NCBI RefSeq assembly: GCF_947624825.1
Contig: NZ_CANQLZ010000025.1
Location: 1 to 39,652, forward strand
Direction: 5' to 3'
Source of the DNA: an uncultured Acinetobacter sp.
GTDB taxonomy: Bacteria > Pseudomonadota > Gammaproteobacteria > Pseudomonadales > Moraxellaceae
DNA: 39,652 bases
Part shown: positions 16,077-25,264 of the stretch, in pieces
How positions within the stretch are numbered: the stretch's first letter is position 1
How the letters are laid out: every line of letters begins with the position of its first letter
Program-made: the position numbers and the translations under genes
Notes under the pieces: model-generated
Told to the model about the DNA's origin: nothing
Database searches by the model: none
The model's input: the letters and a program-made list of their open reading frames with translations, nothing else

Positions 16077-16706
16077 ATGCACGAAAGTCAACTGTTACGC
16101 GATTTATTGATCTATGTCTTCCCTCAACTTCAACCGCAAGATTTCCCAAAGATTAACGTCGAAGAAAGTAGTGATGCTTGGTTTGAAACATGGCTGAATG
16201 AAAACTGCCTTGCCCATCAATATGTCATTGATTGCGACTATCAAGATTGGGCCAATAGCTTTGACTTACAACTGAATTTTCTACAAGTTGTCAAAAAACC
16301 CATTCCTATTGATTCAACCTTAGATGAAATCTACGATTTTTTTGAGCAATTTGAAGCTGAAGATTTTGAAGATGAGGATGCAGATTTAGAAGATGAAGAT
16401 GCTTTGCATGGTCAAGATGAATTTTTAGAACCTTATTCACATTATTTTGAACCTAGTGATGATGTGCTTGAACCCACTGTAGTGATTGTTGAAAATCTGC
16501 TTAATTGTATTTTAAGCCATGGTTATCATGTGCTTGCAATTATGCATCCTTATAAATTTCAATTTATATTAAGCGATCAAAAATCGAGTGCTTTAAGTGA
16601 TTTAAGCTTATTACTTGAAGATGCCTACTCACCACAACAGGTACGTTTATTTTTAACAGATGATTATAGTCATCACCAATTTGCACACTTAATTGGTAAA
16701 CTCTAA
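16077..16706 (+). CDS. Acidic hypothetical protein, 209 residues
   Basis: A soluble protein with a highly acidic central segment (about residues 88-118, mostly Asp and Glu) between two ordered regions. No signal peptide, membrane segment or catalytic motif is evident. The N-terminal part (WFETWLNENCLAHQYVIDC) and the C-terminal part (SHGYHVLAIMHPYKFQFIL) look globular. The start is a clean ATG but without a strong ribosome site. It converges on tsf and shares a bidirectional terminator with it. I cannot assign a family. Confidence 0.7.
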   Translation: MHESQLLRDLLIYVFPQLQPQDFPKINVEESSDAWFETWLNENCLAHQYVIDCDYQDWANSFDLQLNFLQVVKKPIPIDSTLDEIYDFFEQFEAEDFEDEDADLEDEDALHGQDEFLEPYSHYFEPSDDVLEPTVVIVENLLNCILSHGYHVLAIMHPYKFQFILSDQKSSALSDLSLLLEDAYSPQQVRLFLTDDYSHHQFAHLIGKL

Positions 16707-16716
16707 AGCAAGATAT

Positions 16717-16747
16717 AAAAAAAGCCCCACATTGTGGGGCTTTTTTT
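16717..16747. terminator. Bidirectional terminator between the acidic protein gene and tsf
   Basis: AAAGCCCCACA/TGTGGGGCTTT stem flanked by an A-run and a T-run, so it can end both converging genes. Confidence 0.9.
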
Positions 16748-16768
16748 AACTTTTACCGAAGGTAAAAA

Positions 16769-17650
16769 TTATTGTGCAGCAGCCGCAGCTTGAGCAGCAG
16801 CAACTTCATCAGCAAAGCTCATTTCAGCTTTCTTCTCAATGCCTTCACCTACTTCAAAGCGAACGAATTGAGCAACTGCAGTTGCAGTTTCTTTAAGTAC
16901 GTCAGCAACTTTCTTGTCGTTGTCGATCACGTACATTTGGTTTACAAGCACAACTTCGTTTAAGTACTTTTGAACTGAACCTGTTACCATTTTTTCAACG
17001 ATGTTTGCAGGCTTGCCAGATTCAAGCGCTTTCGCTTCAGCAATTTCTTTCTCTTTTGCGATAAGATCAGCAGATACGTCAGCTTCGTTTACAGCAACAG
17101 GGTTGAACGCAGCAACGTGCATTGCAATACCTTTACCAGTTGCAACATCACCTTCGTAAGATACAACAACACCGATTTTTAAACCGTGTTTGTAAACAGC
17201 AAGGTTTGCGCCTTCAACGATTGTTGCACGACGAACTTGGATGTTTTCACCGATTTTTTGAACAAGTGCAATACGCGCTTCTTCAACAGTTAAACCGTCT
17301 TCAAGTTTAAGTTCAGCAATTTGAGCTGCTTCAGTTACGTTTGCAGCTAATGCAGCAGCAGCAACTTTAGCTGAGAAACCAGCAAAGTTTTCGTCTTTAG
17401 CAACGAAGTCAGTTTGGCAGTTTACTTCTAAAAGAAGTGCTTTGTTACCTTCTTGAGCAATCGTGATCGCGCCGTCAGCTGCGATGTTACCCGCTTTTTT
17501 AGCTGCTTTTGCTTGACCTGATTTACGAAGGTTGTCAATTGCAAGCTCAACGTCGCCACCAGCTTCAGTTAACGCTTTTTTGCATTCCATCATTGCAAGG
17601 CCAGTACGGTCACGCAATTCTTTTACCATGCTTGCTGTAATTGCAGTCAT
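16769..17650 (-). CDS. tsf: Elongation factor Ts
   Basis: A 293-residue cytosolic guanine-nucleotide exchange factor that recycles EF-Tu-GDP to EF-Tu-GTP. It shows the N-terminal UBA-like module ([19 protein letters not shown]), the core motif [10 protein letters not shown] near residue 80, and a C-terminal module ending in an Ala-rich tail. AGGAG lies at normal distance before the ATG. It is the second gene of the classical rpsB-tsf operon, 141 bases after rpsB, with a hairpin in the gap that may set the rpsB:tsf ratio. Confidence 0.98.
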   Translation of the reverse strand: MTAITASMVKELRDRTGLAMMECKKALTEAGGDVELAIDNLRKSGQAKAAKKAGNIAADGAITIAQEGNKALLLEVNCQTDFVAKDENFAGFSAKVAAAALAANVTEAAQIAELKLEDGLTVEEARIALVQKIGENIQVRRATIVEGANLAVYKHGLKIGVVVSYEGDVATGKGIAMHVAAFNPVAVNEADVSADLIAKEKEIAEAKALESGKPANIVEKMVTGSVQKYLNEVVLVNQMYVIDNDKKVADVLKETATAVAQFVRFEVGEGIEKKAEMSFADEVAAAQAAAAAQ

Positions 17651-17699
17651 GTGAATCTCCTAAATTCGGTAGAAATATATTCTTATTTGGAACAGAAAC

Positions 17700-17723
17700 G
17701 GCCCAGAGGTTGTCTCATGGGCC
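17700..17723 (-). other. Hairpin between rpsB and tsf
   Basis: GGCCCA and TGGGCC form a 6-bp GC-rich stem with a 12-base loop in the rpsB-tsf gap. No T-run follows it directly. It may act as a partial terminator or an RNA-processing site, as is known for this gap in enterobacteria; its use here is inference. Confidence 0.55.
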
Positions 17724-17791
17724 GCCTGCATACATAACGCTTACTATGCCACCATCACATGTCGCAAAATGACAAGCTCGCGTCAAACGCA

Positions 17792-18541
17792 TTAAGCCTC
17801 TGGAGCTTCTTTAACGTCTTCAGCTTTTGCTTGCGCATTTGCTTGAGTTTGAGCGTATTCTTTACCAGCAAGAATCGCATCAGCCATAGCAGAAGCATAA
17901 AGTGTTACTGCACGGATCGCATCATCGTTACCCGGAATTACGTAGTCTACGTTGTCTGGGTTAGAGTTTGTATCAACGATACCGATTACAGGAATACCTA
18001 AGTTTTTAGCTTCTTTGATTGCAATTGCTTCGTGATCAACATCGATTACGAATAATGCATCAGGTAAACCACCCATGTTTTTCACGCCGCCTAAAGCACG
18101 CTCAAGTTTTTCCATTTCACGGCTACGCTCTAAAGCTTCACGTTTAGTAAGCTTAGCGAAAGTACCGTCTTGTGCTTGAGTTTGAAGGTCTTTTAAGCGG
18201 TTGATTGATTGACGAAGAGTTTTCCAGTTCGTCAACATACCACCTAACCAACGGTGATCAACGTATGGTTGACCAGCACGTTGCGCTTGTTCACGGATGA
18301 TTGCAGAAGCTGCACGTTTTGTACCAACAAACAAAACTTTGTTCTTTTTGCTTGCTAAGTTGTTAGCGAAGTTCAAAGCATCATTTAACGCAGGAACAGT
18401 GTGCTCAAGGTTGATGATGTGAATTTTGTTACGCGCGCCAAAGATGTAGTCGCGCATTTTTGGATTCCAAAAACGTGTTTGGTGACCGAAGTGAGCGCCT
18501 GCTTGAAGAAGGTCGCGCATGCTTACGTTGTAATCTGCCAT
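17792..18541 (-). CDS. rpsB: 30S ribosomal protein S2
   Basis: A 249-residue ribosomal protein of typical bacterial length. It starts [20 protein letters not shown] and contains the conserved [15 protein letters not shown] and [13 protein letters not shown] segments, with a short acidic tail. S2 is added late to the small subunit and is needed, with S1, for mRNA binding. First gene of rpsB-tsf. The upstream 100 bases can fold into a leader resembling the S2 autoregulatory leaders of gammaproteobacteria. Confidence 0.98.
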   Translation of the reverse strand: MADYNVSMRDLLQAGAHFGHQTRFWNPKMRDYIFGARNKIHIINLEHTVPALNDALNFANNLASKKNKVLFVGTKRAASAIIREQAQRAGQPYVDHRWLGGMLTNWKTLRQSINRLKDLQTQAQDGTFAKLTKREALERSREMEKLERALGGVKNMGGLPDALFVIDVDHEAIAIKEAKNLGIPVIGIVDTNSNPDNVDYVIPGNDDAIRAVTLYASAMADAILAGKEYAQTQANAQAKAEDVKEAPEA

Positions 18542-18569
18542 TTTCTTTTACCTTAAAGATTTGGGTTAG

Positions 18570-18640
18570 GCCTCCATATATCCGCATTCTCCACCTTAAA
18601 AAAAGGCACCCAGAGAAATGTGTCGATATATGTGCGGATT
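18570..18640 (-). promoter_or_regulatory. Putative S2 autoregulatory leader of rpsB
   Basis: In the rpsB 5' region ATCCGCA (18633-18639 on the minus strand) pairs with TGCGGAT (18580-18586). This stem encloses a conserved-looking GGGTGCC and a GGTGGAGAA segment, with GGAGG just after it. Such structured leaders let excess S2 repress rpsB translation in gammaproteobacteria. Assignment is by resemblance, and S2 binding is inferred. Confidence 0.55.
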
Positions 18641-18663
18641 TTAATGCCCCATCGCACAAAGCC

Positions 18664-18680
18664 CGTGAAATTTATTCACG
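18664..18680. repeat. Small perfect hairpin in the rpsB-map intergenic region
   Basis: CGTGAA and TTCACG around a 5-base loop, between the rpsB leader and the predicted rpsB promoter, so it would lie near the 5' end of the rpsB transcript. Confidence 0.5.
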
Positions 18681-18708
18681 AAAAAGCATTTGATAAAATG
18701 GGCGGCTA

Positions 18709-18738
18709 TTTATACCATAGTCATATATAAATTTCCAA
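18709..18738 (-). promoter_or_regulatory. Candidate rpsB-tsf promoter
   Basis: TTGGAA (18733-18738), an 18-base spacer and TATAAA (18709-18714) on the minus strand give a reasonable sigma-70 promoter about 160 bases before rpsB. That distance leaves room for the structured leader. It overlaps the region where a divergent map promoter would also sit. Confidence 0.45.
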
Positions 18739-18753
18739 AAGTTTTTAAAGATC

Positions 18754-19581
18754 ATGAACAGTACTTACCAAGCGCCACGTCGTTTAATCCGATCTGCTGA
18801 AGATATCGAAAAGATGCGTGTAGCAGGACAACTCGCCGCAGAAGTCTTGGATATGATCAAACCGCATATCGTTCCGGGTGTGACGACACTTGAACTTGAT
18901 ACGATTTGTCATGATTATATCGTGAAGCAACAAGACGCAATTCCTGCGTGCTTAGGCTATGGTGCAGCACCGGGTCGCCCAGCCTTTCAACACGTGATTT
19001 GTACTTCGGTCAACCATGTGGTGTGTCACGGGGTTCCATCCGACGCCAAGAAACTTAAAAAAGGCGATATTTTAAATATTGACGTGACTGTGATTAAAGA
19101 CGGTTTCCACGGCGATACCAACATGATGTATGTGGTCGGCGGCGAAACGTCTATTTTAGCCAATCGTTTATGTACTGTGGCACAAGAAGCATTGTATCGT
19201 GGTATTGCGATGGTTAAACCGGGCGCGACGATTGGCGACATTGGTCATGCCATTCAGTTGTATGTTGAATCAGAGCGTTTTAGCGTGGTACGTGAGTACT
19301 GTGGTCACGGTATTGGTGATGTGTTCCATGACGAGCCACAAGTATTACACTATGGTCAACCCAATTCAGGCATGATTTTAGAAGAAGGCATGACCTTTAC
19401 CATTGAGCCTATGGTCAATGCCGGTGATTGGAAAACCAAACTACTTGGCGATAAATGGACGGTGGTTACCAAAGATCATAGCTTATCGGCACAGTATGAA
19501 CATACTTTGTTAGTCACTAAACACGGTGTTGAAGTGCTTACCGCTCGCCCTGAAGAAGATTTATCACGCTTTAGCGCTTAA
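18754..19581 (+). CDS. map: Methionine aminopeptidase, type I
   Basis: A 275-residue cytosolic metalloenzyme that removes the initiator methionine from new proteins. The five metal ligands are all present: Asp110 (ILNIDV), Asp121 (FHGDTN), His185 (CGHGIG), Glu218 (TIEPM) and Glu249 (QYEH). The substrate His is in VCHGVP. Length is normal for the bacterial type Ia enzyme. It is divergent from rpsB, the common arrangement in gammaproteobacteria, and is followed at once by its own terminator. Confidence 0.97.
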   Translation: MNSTYQAPRRLIRSAEDIEKMRVAGQLAAEVLDMIKPHIVPGVTTLELDTICHDYIVKQQDAIPACLGYGAAPGRPAFQHVICTSVNHVVCHGVPSDAKKLKKGDILNIDVTVIKDGFHGDTNMMYVVGGETSILANRLCTVAQEALYRGIAMVKPGATIGDIGHAIQLYVESERFSVVREYCGHGIGDVFHDEPQVLHYGQPNSGMILEEGMTFTIEPMVNAGDWKTKLLGDKWTVVTKDHSLSAQYEHTLLVTKHGVEVLTARPEEDLSRFSA

Positions 19582-19598
19582 TGCGTTATAACGATAAG

Positions 19599-19624
19599 AG
19601 ACCACATTGATGTGGTCTTTTTTT
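19599..19624 (+). terminator. Terminator of map
   Basis: AGACCACA, TTGA loop, TGTGGTCT and seven T residues, 17 bases after the stop. Confidence 0.92.
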
Positions 19625-19738
19625 ATGCTTTAATGCCCCATTGATAACCAAAAATAATAGATCAGTTGAACTTAATTTTATCGTTGTGCTGTGCTGAATC
19701 GTCTACCATAGTTTTAGCCAACATAATGAGGATGTTGT

Positions 19739-20950
19739 ATGTCAGATACACGATTTTCAAACGCTTTAATTTATATGCTGATTGGCAGTGCAATTATTTT
19801 GGCACTGTCTTTGGGGGTACGTCATGCCTTTGGCTTGTATTTAGTGCCTATGAGCCATGAGTTTGGTTGGGGACACAATGTTTTTAGCCTTGCCATTGCC
19901 TTACAAAACTTAATTTGGGGCGCAGTACAACCCATTACCGGTGCCTTTGCCGATAAATATGGCTCTAAGGTCGTGGTGATGGTAGGTGGCGTGCTCTACG
20001 CTTTAGGCTTGAGCCTGATGGCTATGAGCTCAACCGGTTTACTACTCAATTTAAGTGCTGGTTTAATTTTAGGCTTAGCGTTATCGGCCACCTCATTTCC
20101 TGTATTGCTCTCAGCCGTGGGGCGCGCTGCTCACCCATCTAAACGTAGTCTTGCGATGGGGATTGCCAGTGCCGCAGGTTCGTTTGGGCAATTTATTATG
20201 TTGCCAACCACTTTATTGTTATTACAAAATTTTGGTTGGAAAAGTGCATTACTCATCAGCGCTATTTTGGTGGTGCTCTTAGTACCCTTGGCTTGGACGT
20301 TAAAAGCGCCAATGTATGTCGATCCCAATGCACAACCAAGCAACAAGCCTGCGTTGTCATTTAAACAAATTTTAGTCATTGCTAAAAACCATAAACCCTT
20401 TTGGTTTTTATCTTTAGGCTTTTTTGTGTGTGGCTTTCAGGTAGTGTTTATTGGCATTCATTTACCCGGTTATCTCATTGATCATGGCTTTAATGCCACT
20501 ACAGGCACTGTATTCTTAGCATTGGTGGGTTTATTTAATATTGTAGGCACCTATACCGCAGGTTGGTTAGGTGGCAAGTACTCTAAAGCACATTTATTGA
20601 TGGGCTTATATGGTTTACGTGGTGTCGCCATGATTTTATTTTTAATGCTGCCCCTCACCACCTATAGCGTTTACGCATTTGGCGTGGTCATGGGCTTGCT
20701 ATGGCTATCTACCGTACCGCTCACCAATGGCATTGTGGCCAATATGTTTGGAGTTAAATATCTCACCATGCTCAGTGGATTGGTGTTTTTTACACATCAA
20801 GTGGGCTCGTTTTTAGGTGGATGGCTTGGCGGTTTAAACCATGACATGACTGGCAATTACAATGTAGTATGGACCTTGTCGATTTTACTGAGTATCTTTG
20901 GTGTATTGGTACATTTTTTAGTCAATGAAAAGGCGGTGGTCCATGACTGA
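19739..20950 (+). CDS. MFS transporter
   Basis: A 403-residue inner-membrane protein with about twelve hydrophobic segments, the standard length for a major facilitator. The loop 2-3 motif is recognisable as GAFADKYGSKVVV (motif A type). The N-terminal half has RHAFGLYLVPMSHEFGWG, typical of the monocarboxylate/oxalate-formate antiporter-like branch. The substrate cannot be read from the sequence. AGGATG lies near the ATG. Its stop overlaps the start of a 44-residue membrane peptide (20943-21077), and a TauD-type dioxygenase follows 315 bases later. A role in uptake of that enzyme's substrate is possible but unproven. Confidence 0.88.
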   Translation: MSDTRFSNALIYMLIGSAIILALSLGVRHAFGLYLVPMSHEFGWGHNVFSLAIALQNLIWGAVQPITGAFADKYGSKVVVMVGGVLYALGLSLMAMSSTGLLLNLSAGLILGLALSATSFPVLLSAVGRAAHPSKRSLAMGIASAAGSFGQFIMLPTTLLLLQNFGWKSALLISAILVVLLVPLAWTLKAPMYVDPNAQPSNKPALSFKQILVIAKNHKPFWFLSLGFFVCGFQVVFIGIHLPGYLIDHGFNATTGTVFLALVGLFNIVGTYTAGWLGGKYSKAHLLMGLYGLRGVAMILFLMLPLTTYSVYAFGVVMGLLWLSTVPLTNGIVANMFGVKYLTMLSGLVFFTHQVGSFLGGWLGGLNHDMTGNYNVVWTLSILLSIFGVLVHFLVNEKAVVHD

Positions 20951-21077
20951 ACTTTCTTGGTCGTTTAAATTGGTATTCGGCTTGATGCTGCTGTTACTCT
21001 TGGCACTTTCCATTGCTTTGTGGCTTAATACCCCAAACTTGTTTGAGTACTTTAATCAAGCATTTTGCGCACACTAA
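20943..21077 (+). CDS. Small single-span membrane protein, translationally coupled to the MFS transporter
   Basis: A 44-residue frame, ATG at 20943-20945 and TAA at 21075-21077. It begins MTELSWSFKLVFGLMLLLLL, continues as a hydrophobic helix to about residue 28 and ends in a short polar tail. Its start overlaps the MFS stop (ATGACTGA), and AAGG and GGTGG lie just upstream, inside the end of the transporter gene. Overlap of this kind and the clean membrane segment suggest a real gene, perhaps a small subunit or regulator of the transporter. The function is unknown. Confidence 0.65.
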   Translation: MTELSWSFKLVFGLMLLLLLALSIALWLNTPNLFEYFNQAFCAH

Positions 21078-21265
21078 ATGATTTTATTCAACATCACATA
21101 CAGCAGAAAATTGACTTTATATAACACACAATACTAAAAGCTAAAAAAACAATGCTTTAAGTTATTTTCTGCTATTTTTCATAAACTTATCAATTTTTAT
21201 TGATTGATGCTGTTGAAAACACCTTTTAGTCTTGGCCTATCAAAATAAATAGATAAGCTATTAAA

Positions 21266-22219
21266 ATGACCACTCTTACACCACTTTCTCAAGCCATTCA
21301 TGATGCGCCACGTTGGCATCTACCACAACAATTACAAAATGATGCTGAGGTTAAAATCCGCCCGATTCAAGGCGCGCTTGGTGCAGAAGTTTGGGGTTTA
21401 GATGCGGCAAAAGCGCAAAGTGGACACACCATTTACCGTTTAAAACAAGCCCTCGCCAAACATTTAATTTTAGTATTTAAAGGGCAAGTATTAGACGACG
21501 CGCAGTACTTAGCATTTGCCAGTTATTTTGGCGCGATCTTCCGCCCTACATCCGACAACCCCGTGTTGGCCTATCAAGCTGATACCGGTACACCACCCGA
21601 TGTAGTCCCTGTGTCAAATGCTGTGGGTCAAGGTGATTATACTGGTCATGGTGAACTTGCTGCCCATGCTGATCATCAATGGACACCGCAACCGTCTTTT
21701 GGTTCACTGCTCTATGCCGTTGAATTACCAAAAGATGGTGGCCAAACCTTATGGTATAACACCATTAAAGCGTACGAAGCCTTAGATCCCAATACCCAAG
21801 CACAAATTAATACCTTACAGCTGATTACCTATAATCCATTTGTACGTGCCAACAGCAATAAAGGGCAAAATGGTTATAGCAATACGCCTTTATATCGTTT
21901 TAAGCAGCAACCCATCATTGGTCATGGCTATGCACACCCATTGGTACGTATCCACCCTGAAACCGGCCGTAAAGCATTGTGGCTGAGTGAACGCTCTGAA
22001 GTAGAGTTAATTGATTATGAAGATCAATCCGGTAGTGAATTGATTGCTAAATTACGCGCCCATTTACTTCAACCTGAATTTCGTTACGAACATCATTGGC
22101 AGCAAGGTGATATTGTGTTTTGGGACAATCAAGCCACTTTGCATTCACGTAAATCTTTTCCAAGTGAGCAACGTCGTTTGCTCAAGCGCATTAGCCTTGC
22201 AGGTGGTCGTCCGTTTTAA
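21266..22219 (+). CDS. TauD/TfdA-family Fe(II)/2-oxoglutarate-dependent dioxygenase
   Basis: A 317-residue cytosolic oxygenase. The iron-binding facial triad is visible as His134-Ala-Asp136 (AAHADHQWTPQP) and distal His293 (DNQATLHSR). The 2-oxoglutarate-binding arginine is probably Arg304 or Arg308 near the C-terminus (RRLLKRISLAG). Family members hydroxylate taurine, other sulfonates, alkyl sulfates or phenoxyacetates so that the product falls apart. The substrate here cannot be assigned. No sulfonate ABC transporter (tauABC) is adjacent; the nearest transporter is the MFS protein 315 bases upstream. Confidence 0.88.
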   Translation: MTTLTPLSQAIHDAPRWHLPQQLQNDAEVKIRPIQGALGAEVWGLDAAKAQSGHTIYRLKQALAKHLILVFKGQVLDDAQYLAFASYFGAIFRPTSDNPVLAYQADTGTPPDVVPVSNAVGQGDYTGHGELAAHADHQWTPQPSFGSLLYAVELPKDGGQTLWYNTIKAYEALDPNTQAQINTLQLITYNPFVRANSNKGQNGYSNTPLYRFKQQPIIGHGYAHPLVRIHPETGRKALWLSERSEVELIDYEDQSGSELIAKLRAHLLQPEFRYEHHWQQGDIVFWDNQATLHSRKSFPSEQRRLLKRISLAGGRPF

Positions 22220-22384
22220 TCTGCTTTATCACCCACATAAAACTGGGGCTTGCAGAGTATAAGTAAGTCTTTGACATGGTCTTTTTCTTATTTGTCATAT
22301 GATTTAGATGCTTTTCAATTATATTGTGGAATTTTATGCTGTAGCCTCGGTCTGCTCAGCATGTCAACAAGGACAAAGTAAACC

Positions 22385-23572
22385 GTGATACAGTTGAGTT
22401 ACAGGCAGATTTTTTGGCTCTTTTTAATTTTGGGTTGTAGCGCTTTTGGTGGACCTGCTGCCCATTTGGTTTTGTTTTATCGACGCTTGGTTCAAGATTT
22501 AAATTATATCTCTGAACAACAATACAGTGAAATCCTGGCCTTAGCACAAATTTTACCCGGCCCGACTAGTAGTCAAGTCGGGATTGGGCTAGGTTATAGC
22601 TTAAAAGGCTATCGCGGTGCCCTATGCGCATGGCTGGGCTTTACCCTCCCTGCTATGCTGCTGATGACACTTGCCGCCATATTGGGCGTACAACTCACCC
22701 CGTACCTCACTGGGCCTTTTTTTCATGTGATTCAGTTATTGGTGCTAAGCGTGGTGATTTGGGCATTTTGGCAAATGCTACGCAGTTTTTGCCAAACGAC
22801 TTGGCAATACATCATCATGTTATTGGCTACTATGTTGATTTACGTGCTTCCGCATGGCTTTAACCAAATTGTGTTGATTGGCATGGGGGCAATAGCAGGA
22901 ATGTATTATGCCAATCCCAAAACACAGCCGGCTCAACAGCAAACCCTTATCTGTGTGCAGCAGCGAATCAAAGCACGCGTATGTTTAATCCTATTTAGCT
23001 TGCCATTTCTCCTTGTTCCAATCCTACATTGGGTGTATCCAAGTCTTTGGTTGGAAAGCTTTATGGCACTGTACCGCACAGCGTCATTGGTCTTTGGTGG
23101 TGGGCACGTTATTTTGCCTTTACTGCAACAAGAGTTTGTCGAAACTGGCATATTAGCACAACCTCAGTTTGACTTAGGCTATGCCCTAGCTCAATTAATG
23201 CCTGGCCCTTTATTTAGTTTTGCAAGCTATTTAGGTGCTTTATTGCCATTAAGCTCATCAGCCGTTGTCAATGCAATATTTGCCACCGTGGTCATTTTTT
23301 TACCTTCATTTTTACTCATGTTTGGTTTATTGCCATTTTGGTCAAAATTAATGCAAAAACCCCGTTTATTTGCAGCCTTAGTTGGTATCAATGCCGCAGT
23401 AGTGGGATTGTTACTGTATTTAGTGCTTGAAATGGGGCAAAAATATTTAAGCTCTGTTTGGGATGTCATCTTTGTGGTTGTGGTAATTGCCTTATTACGC
23501 ACCAAGGTGCCGATTTGGCTCAGCTTGATCAGTAGCTTTGTATTGTACTATGCCTTGTTGGTGCTTTTATAA
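22385..23572 (+). CDS. chrA: ChrA-family chromate transporter
   Basis: A 395-residue inner-membrane protein with two CHR domains in tandem, as in the long ChrA type that expels chromate. Domain 1 has SAFGGPAAHLVLF and ILPGPTSSQVGIGLGY. Domain 2 has FGGGHVILPLLQQEF and LMPGPLFSFASYLGA. A GTG start (22385) is used, with AAGGA about 11 bases upstream; no better ATG lies nearby. A perfect TTGACA lies at 22273-22278 but the following -10-like TATGAT is 21 bases away, so the promoter is unclear. No chrB-type regulator is adjacent. Confidence 0.92.
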   Translation: MIQLSYRQIFWLFLILGCSAFGGPAAHLVLFYRRLVQDLNYISEQQYSEILALAQILPGPTSSQVGIGLGYSLKGYRGALCAWLGFTLPAMLLMTLAAILGVQLTPYLTGPFFHVIQLLVLSVVIWAFWQMLRSFCQTTWQYIIMLLATMLIYVLPHGFNQIVLIGMGAIAGMYYANPKTQPAQQQTLICVQQRIKARVCLILFSLPFLLVPILHWVYPSLWLESFMALYRTASLVFGGGHVILPLLQQEFVETGILAQPQFDLGYALAQLMPGPLFSFASYLGALLPLSSSAVVNAIFATVVIFLPSFLLMFGLLPFWSKLMQKPRLFAALVGINAAVVGLLLYLVLEMGQKYLSSVWDVIFVVVVIALLRTKVPIWLSLISSFVLYYALLVLL

Positions 23573-23577
23573 ACATC

Positions 23578-23614
23578 AAAAAAAACCCGCAAGTCTAAAC
23601 TTACGGGTTTTTTT
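23578..23614. terminator. Bidirectional terminator between chrA and sthA
   Basis: AAACCCG/CGGGTTT with an inner AAGT/ACTT stem, flanked by an A-run and a T-run, between two converging genes. Confidence 0.9.
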
Positions 23615-23625
23615 AACATCACAAT

Positions 23626-25041
23626 TTAGAATAAACGATTCATACCGTTTAAAGTTGCCACACGATACGCTTCTGCCATGGTTGGGTAGTTAAACGTCGT
23701 TTCCACAAAATACTTAATGGTGTTGTTCGGGCTGTTCATCACTGCCTGACCAATATGAATAATTTCAGAAGCATTATTACCAAAACAATGTACCCCTAAA
23801 ATTTCTAAGGTATCACGATGGAATAACAGTTTAAGTTCACCTACCGTATCCCCAGTAATCTGTGCACGGGCTAAATGACGGAAAGAGGCTTGACCCACTT
23901 CATACGGAATTTTCTCTTCAGTCAATTGCTGTTCGGTTTTACCAATCGATGAAATTTCCGGAATCGTGTAAATGCCTGTTGGAATATCGGTCACCGGCTT
24001 AATGCCTTCTTCACCGCTCATATTACCACCAGCCGAACGACCTTGGTCATACGCAGCAGAGGCCAAAGATGGCCAACCGATCACATCACCTGCCGCGAAA
24101 ATATTTTCCACTTCAGTTTGATATTTGTCATCTACCATAATTTGACCGCGGCTGTTTGGCGTGATGCCTACATTTTCTAAACCTAAGCCATCGGTATTGC
24201 CAGAGCGGCCGTTACACCACAAAATGGCATCGGCTTTAATTTTCTTACCGCTTTGTAAATGTAACACCACATGATCATCATAGGTTTCTAAATGATCAAT
24301 CTGTTCATTGTGACGAATCAAAACGCCTTGTTCACGCAAGTGATACGACAACGCATCTGAAATTTCGTCATCAAGATAGCTTAATAATTTAGGTTGAGTG
24401 TTAATTAAATCGACTTTGTGGTCTAAGCCAATAAAGATCGATGCATATTCACAGCCAATTACGCCTGCACCATAAATGATGATTTTTTGGATTGAATAAT
24501 CAAGGTCTAAAATCTTATCCGAATCAAAAACGCGCGGATGATTAAAATCAAGCATTGCAGGACGATACGGACGACTCCCTGTTGCCACAACAATCTGTTG
24601 GCAAATGATGGTCTCGTTAATTCCTTCAGGACTAAAAATTAAAACGGTATTTTTGTCTTGGATGTAAGCACGGCCATGGAAAATATCAATTTTATTGCGG
24701 TCGTAAAAACGCGAGTGCGTATCTACTTGTTGCTGAATCACTTTATGGGCGCTTTGCAACACTTGCTTCATGGTAAATTGACGCCAATCGCCCATTTTTT
24801 TAAACATCGAGTCACGGCGATAACGAATAATGTTTGAGACCGTTTGACGTAAGGCTTTACTTGGAATTGTTCCCACATGGGTACAGTTACCGCCGAGTTG
24901 CTCACGCAGATCTACAATTGCAACACGCTTACCAGATTTGGCAAGTTTCATTGCCGCGCCTTCGCCCGCAGGGCCCGAACCGAGAACAACCGCATCGTAT
25001 TTTACGAAAGTCCCACTAACGACCTCTTTTTTACGTGGCAT
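23626..25041 (-). CDS. sthA: Soluble pyridine nucleotide transhydrogenase
   Basis: A 471-residue cytosolic flavoprotein that transfers hydride between NADPH and NAD+, usually draining excess NADPH. FAD-binding [10 protein letters not shown] is at 21-30. The family hallmark is visible: the disulfide pair of related dehydrogenases is reduced to one cysteine ([16 protein letters not shown], Cys53 kept, Thr58 in place of the second Cys). NAD-binding [15 protein letters not shown] follows near residue 190, then the FAD motif [19 protein letters not shown] lies 8 bases before the ATG. Length matches the family. Confidence 0.96.
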   Translation of the reverse strand: MPRKKEVVSGTFVKYDAVVLGSGPAGEGAAMKLAKSGKRVAIVDLREQLGGNCTHVGTIPSKALRQTVSNIIRYRRDSMFKKMGDWRQFTMKQVLQSAHKVIQQQVDTHSRFYDRNKIDIFHGRAYIQDKNTVLIFSPEGINETIICQQIVVATGSRPYRPAMLDFNHPRVFDSDKILDLDYSIQKIIIYGAGVIGCEYASIFIGLDHKVDLINTQPKLLSYLDDEISDALSYHLREQGVLIRHNEQIDHLETYDDHVVLHLQSGKKIKADAILWCNGRSGNTDGLGLENVGITPNSRGQIMVDDKYQTEVENIFAAGDVIGWPSLASAAYDQGRSAGGNMSGEEGIKPVTDIPTGIYTIPEISSIGKTEQQLTEEKIPYEVGQASFRHLARAQITGDTVGELKLLFHRDTLEILGVHCFGNNASEIIHIGQAVMNSPNNTIKYFVETTFNYPTMAEAYRVATLNGMNRLF

Positions 25042-25204
25042 TCAACGCTCCTTTAAAAATTCAATTTTGCTGTTTATCTTAAAGATATTATCACTCAAAT
25101 AGAATGCTTTTGCTGTGTTTTACTGTATTTAGTCATCATATATTAACCAACAACAACATTTCTAAAATGAATACTGTTTTTACCCCATTTAAAGGGAACT
25201 TGGT

Positions 25205-25210
25205 TATAAT
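25205..25210 (+). promoter_or_regulatory. Consensus -10 element upstream of lipA
   Basis: A perfect TATAAT lies 55 bases before the lipA start codon. No good -35 is seen at 16-18 bases upstream, so the promoter may depend on an activator or be weak. Confidence 0.4.
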
Positions 25211-25264
25211 GGCGCATTGTGATTAAAACATCTCCCCCGTTAAAAAACAGTGGAAAAATTGAAT

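Noticed and set aside
25250..25264. GTG as lipA start
   Set aside because: No ribosome site before it; the ATG at 25265 begins the protein where the family normally starts.
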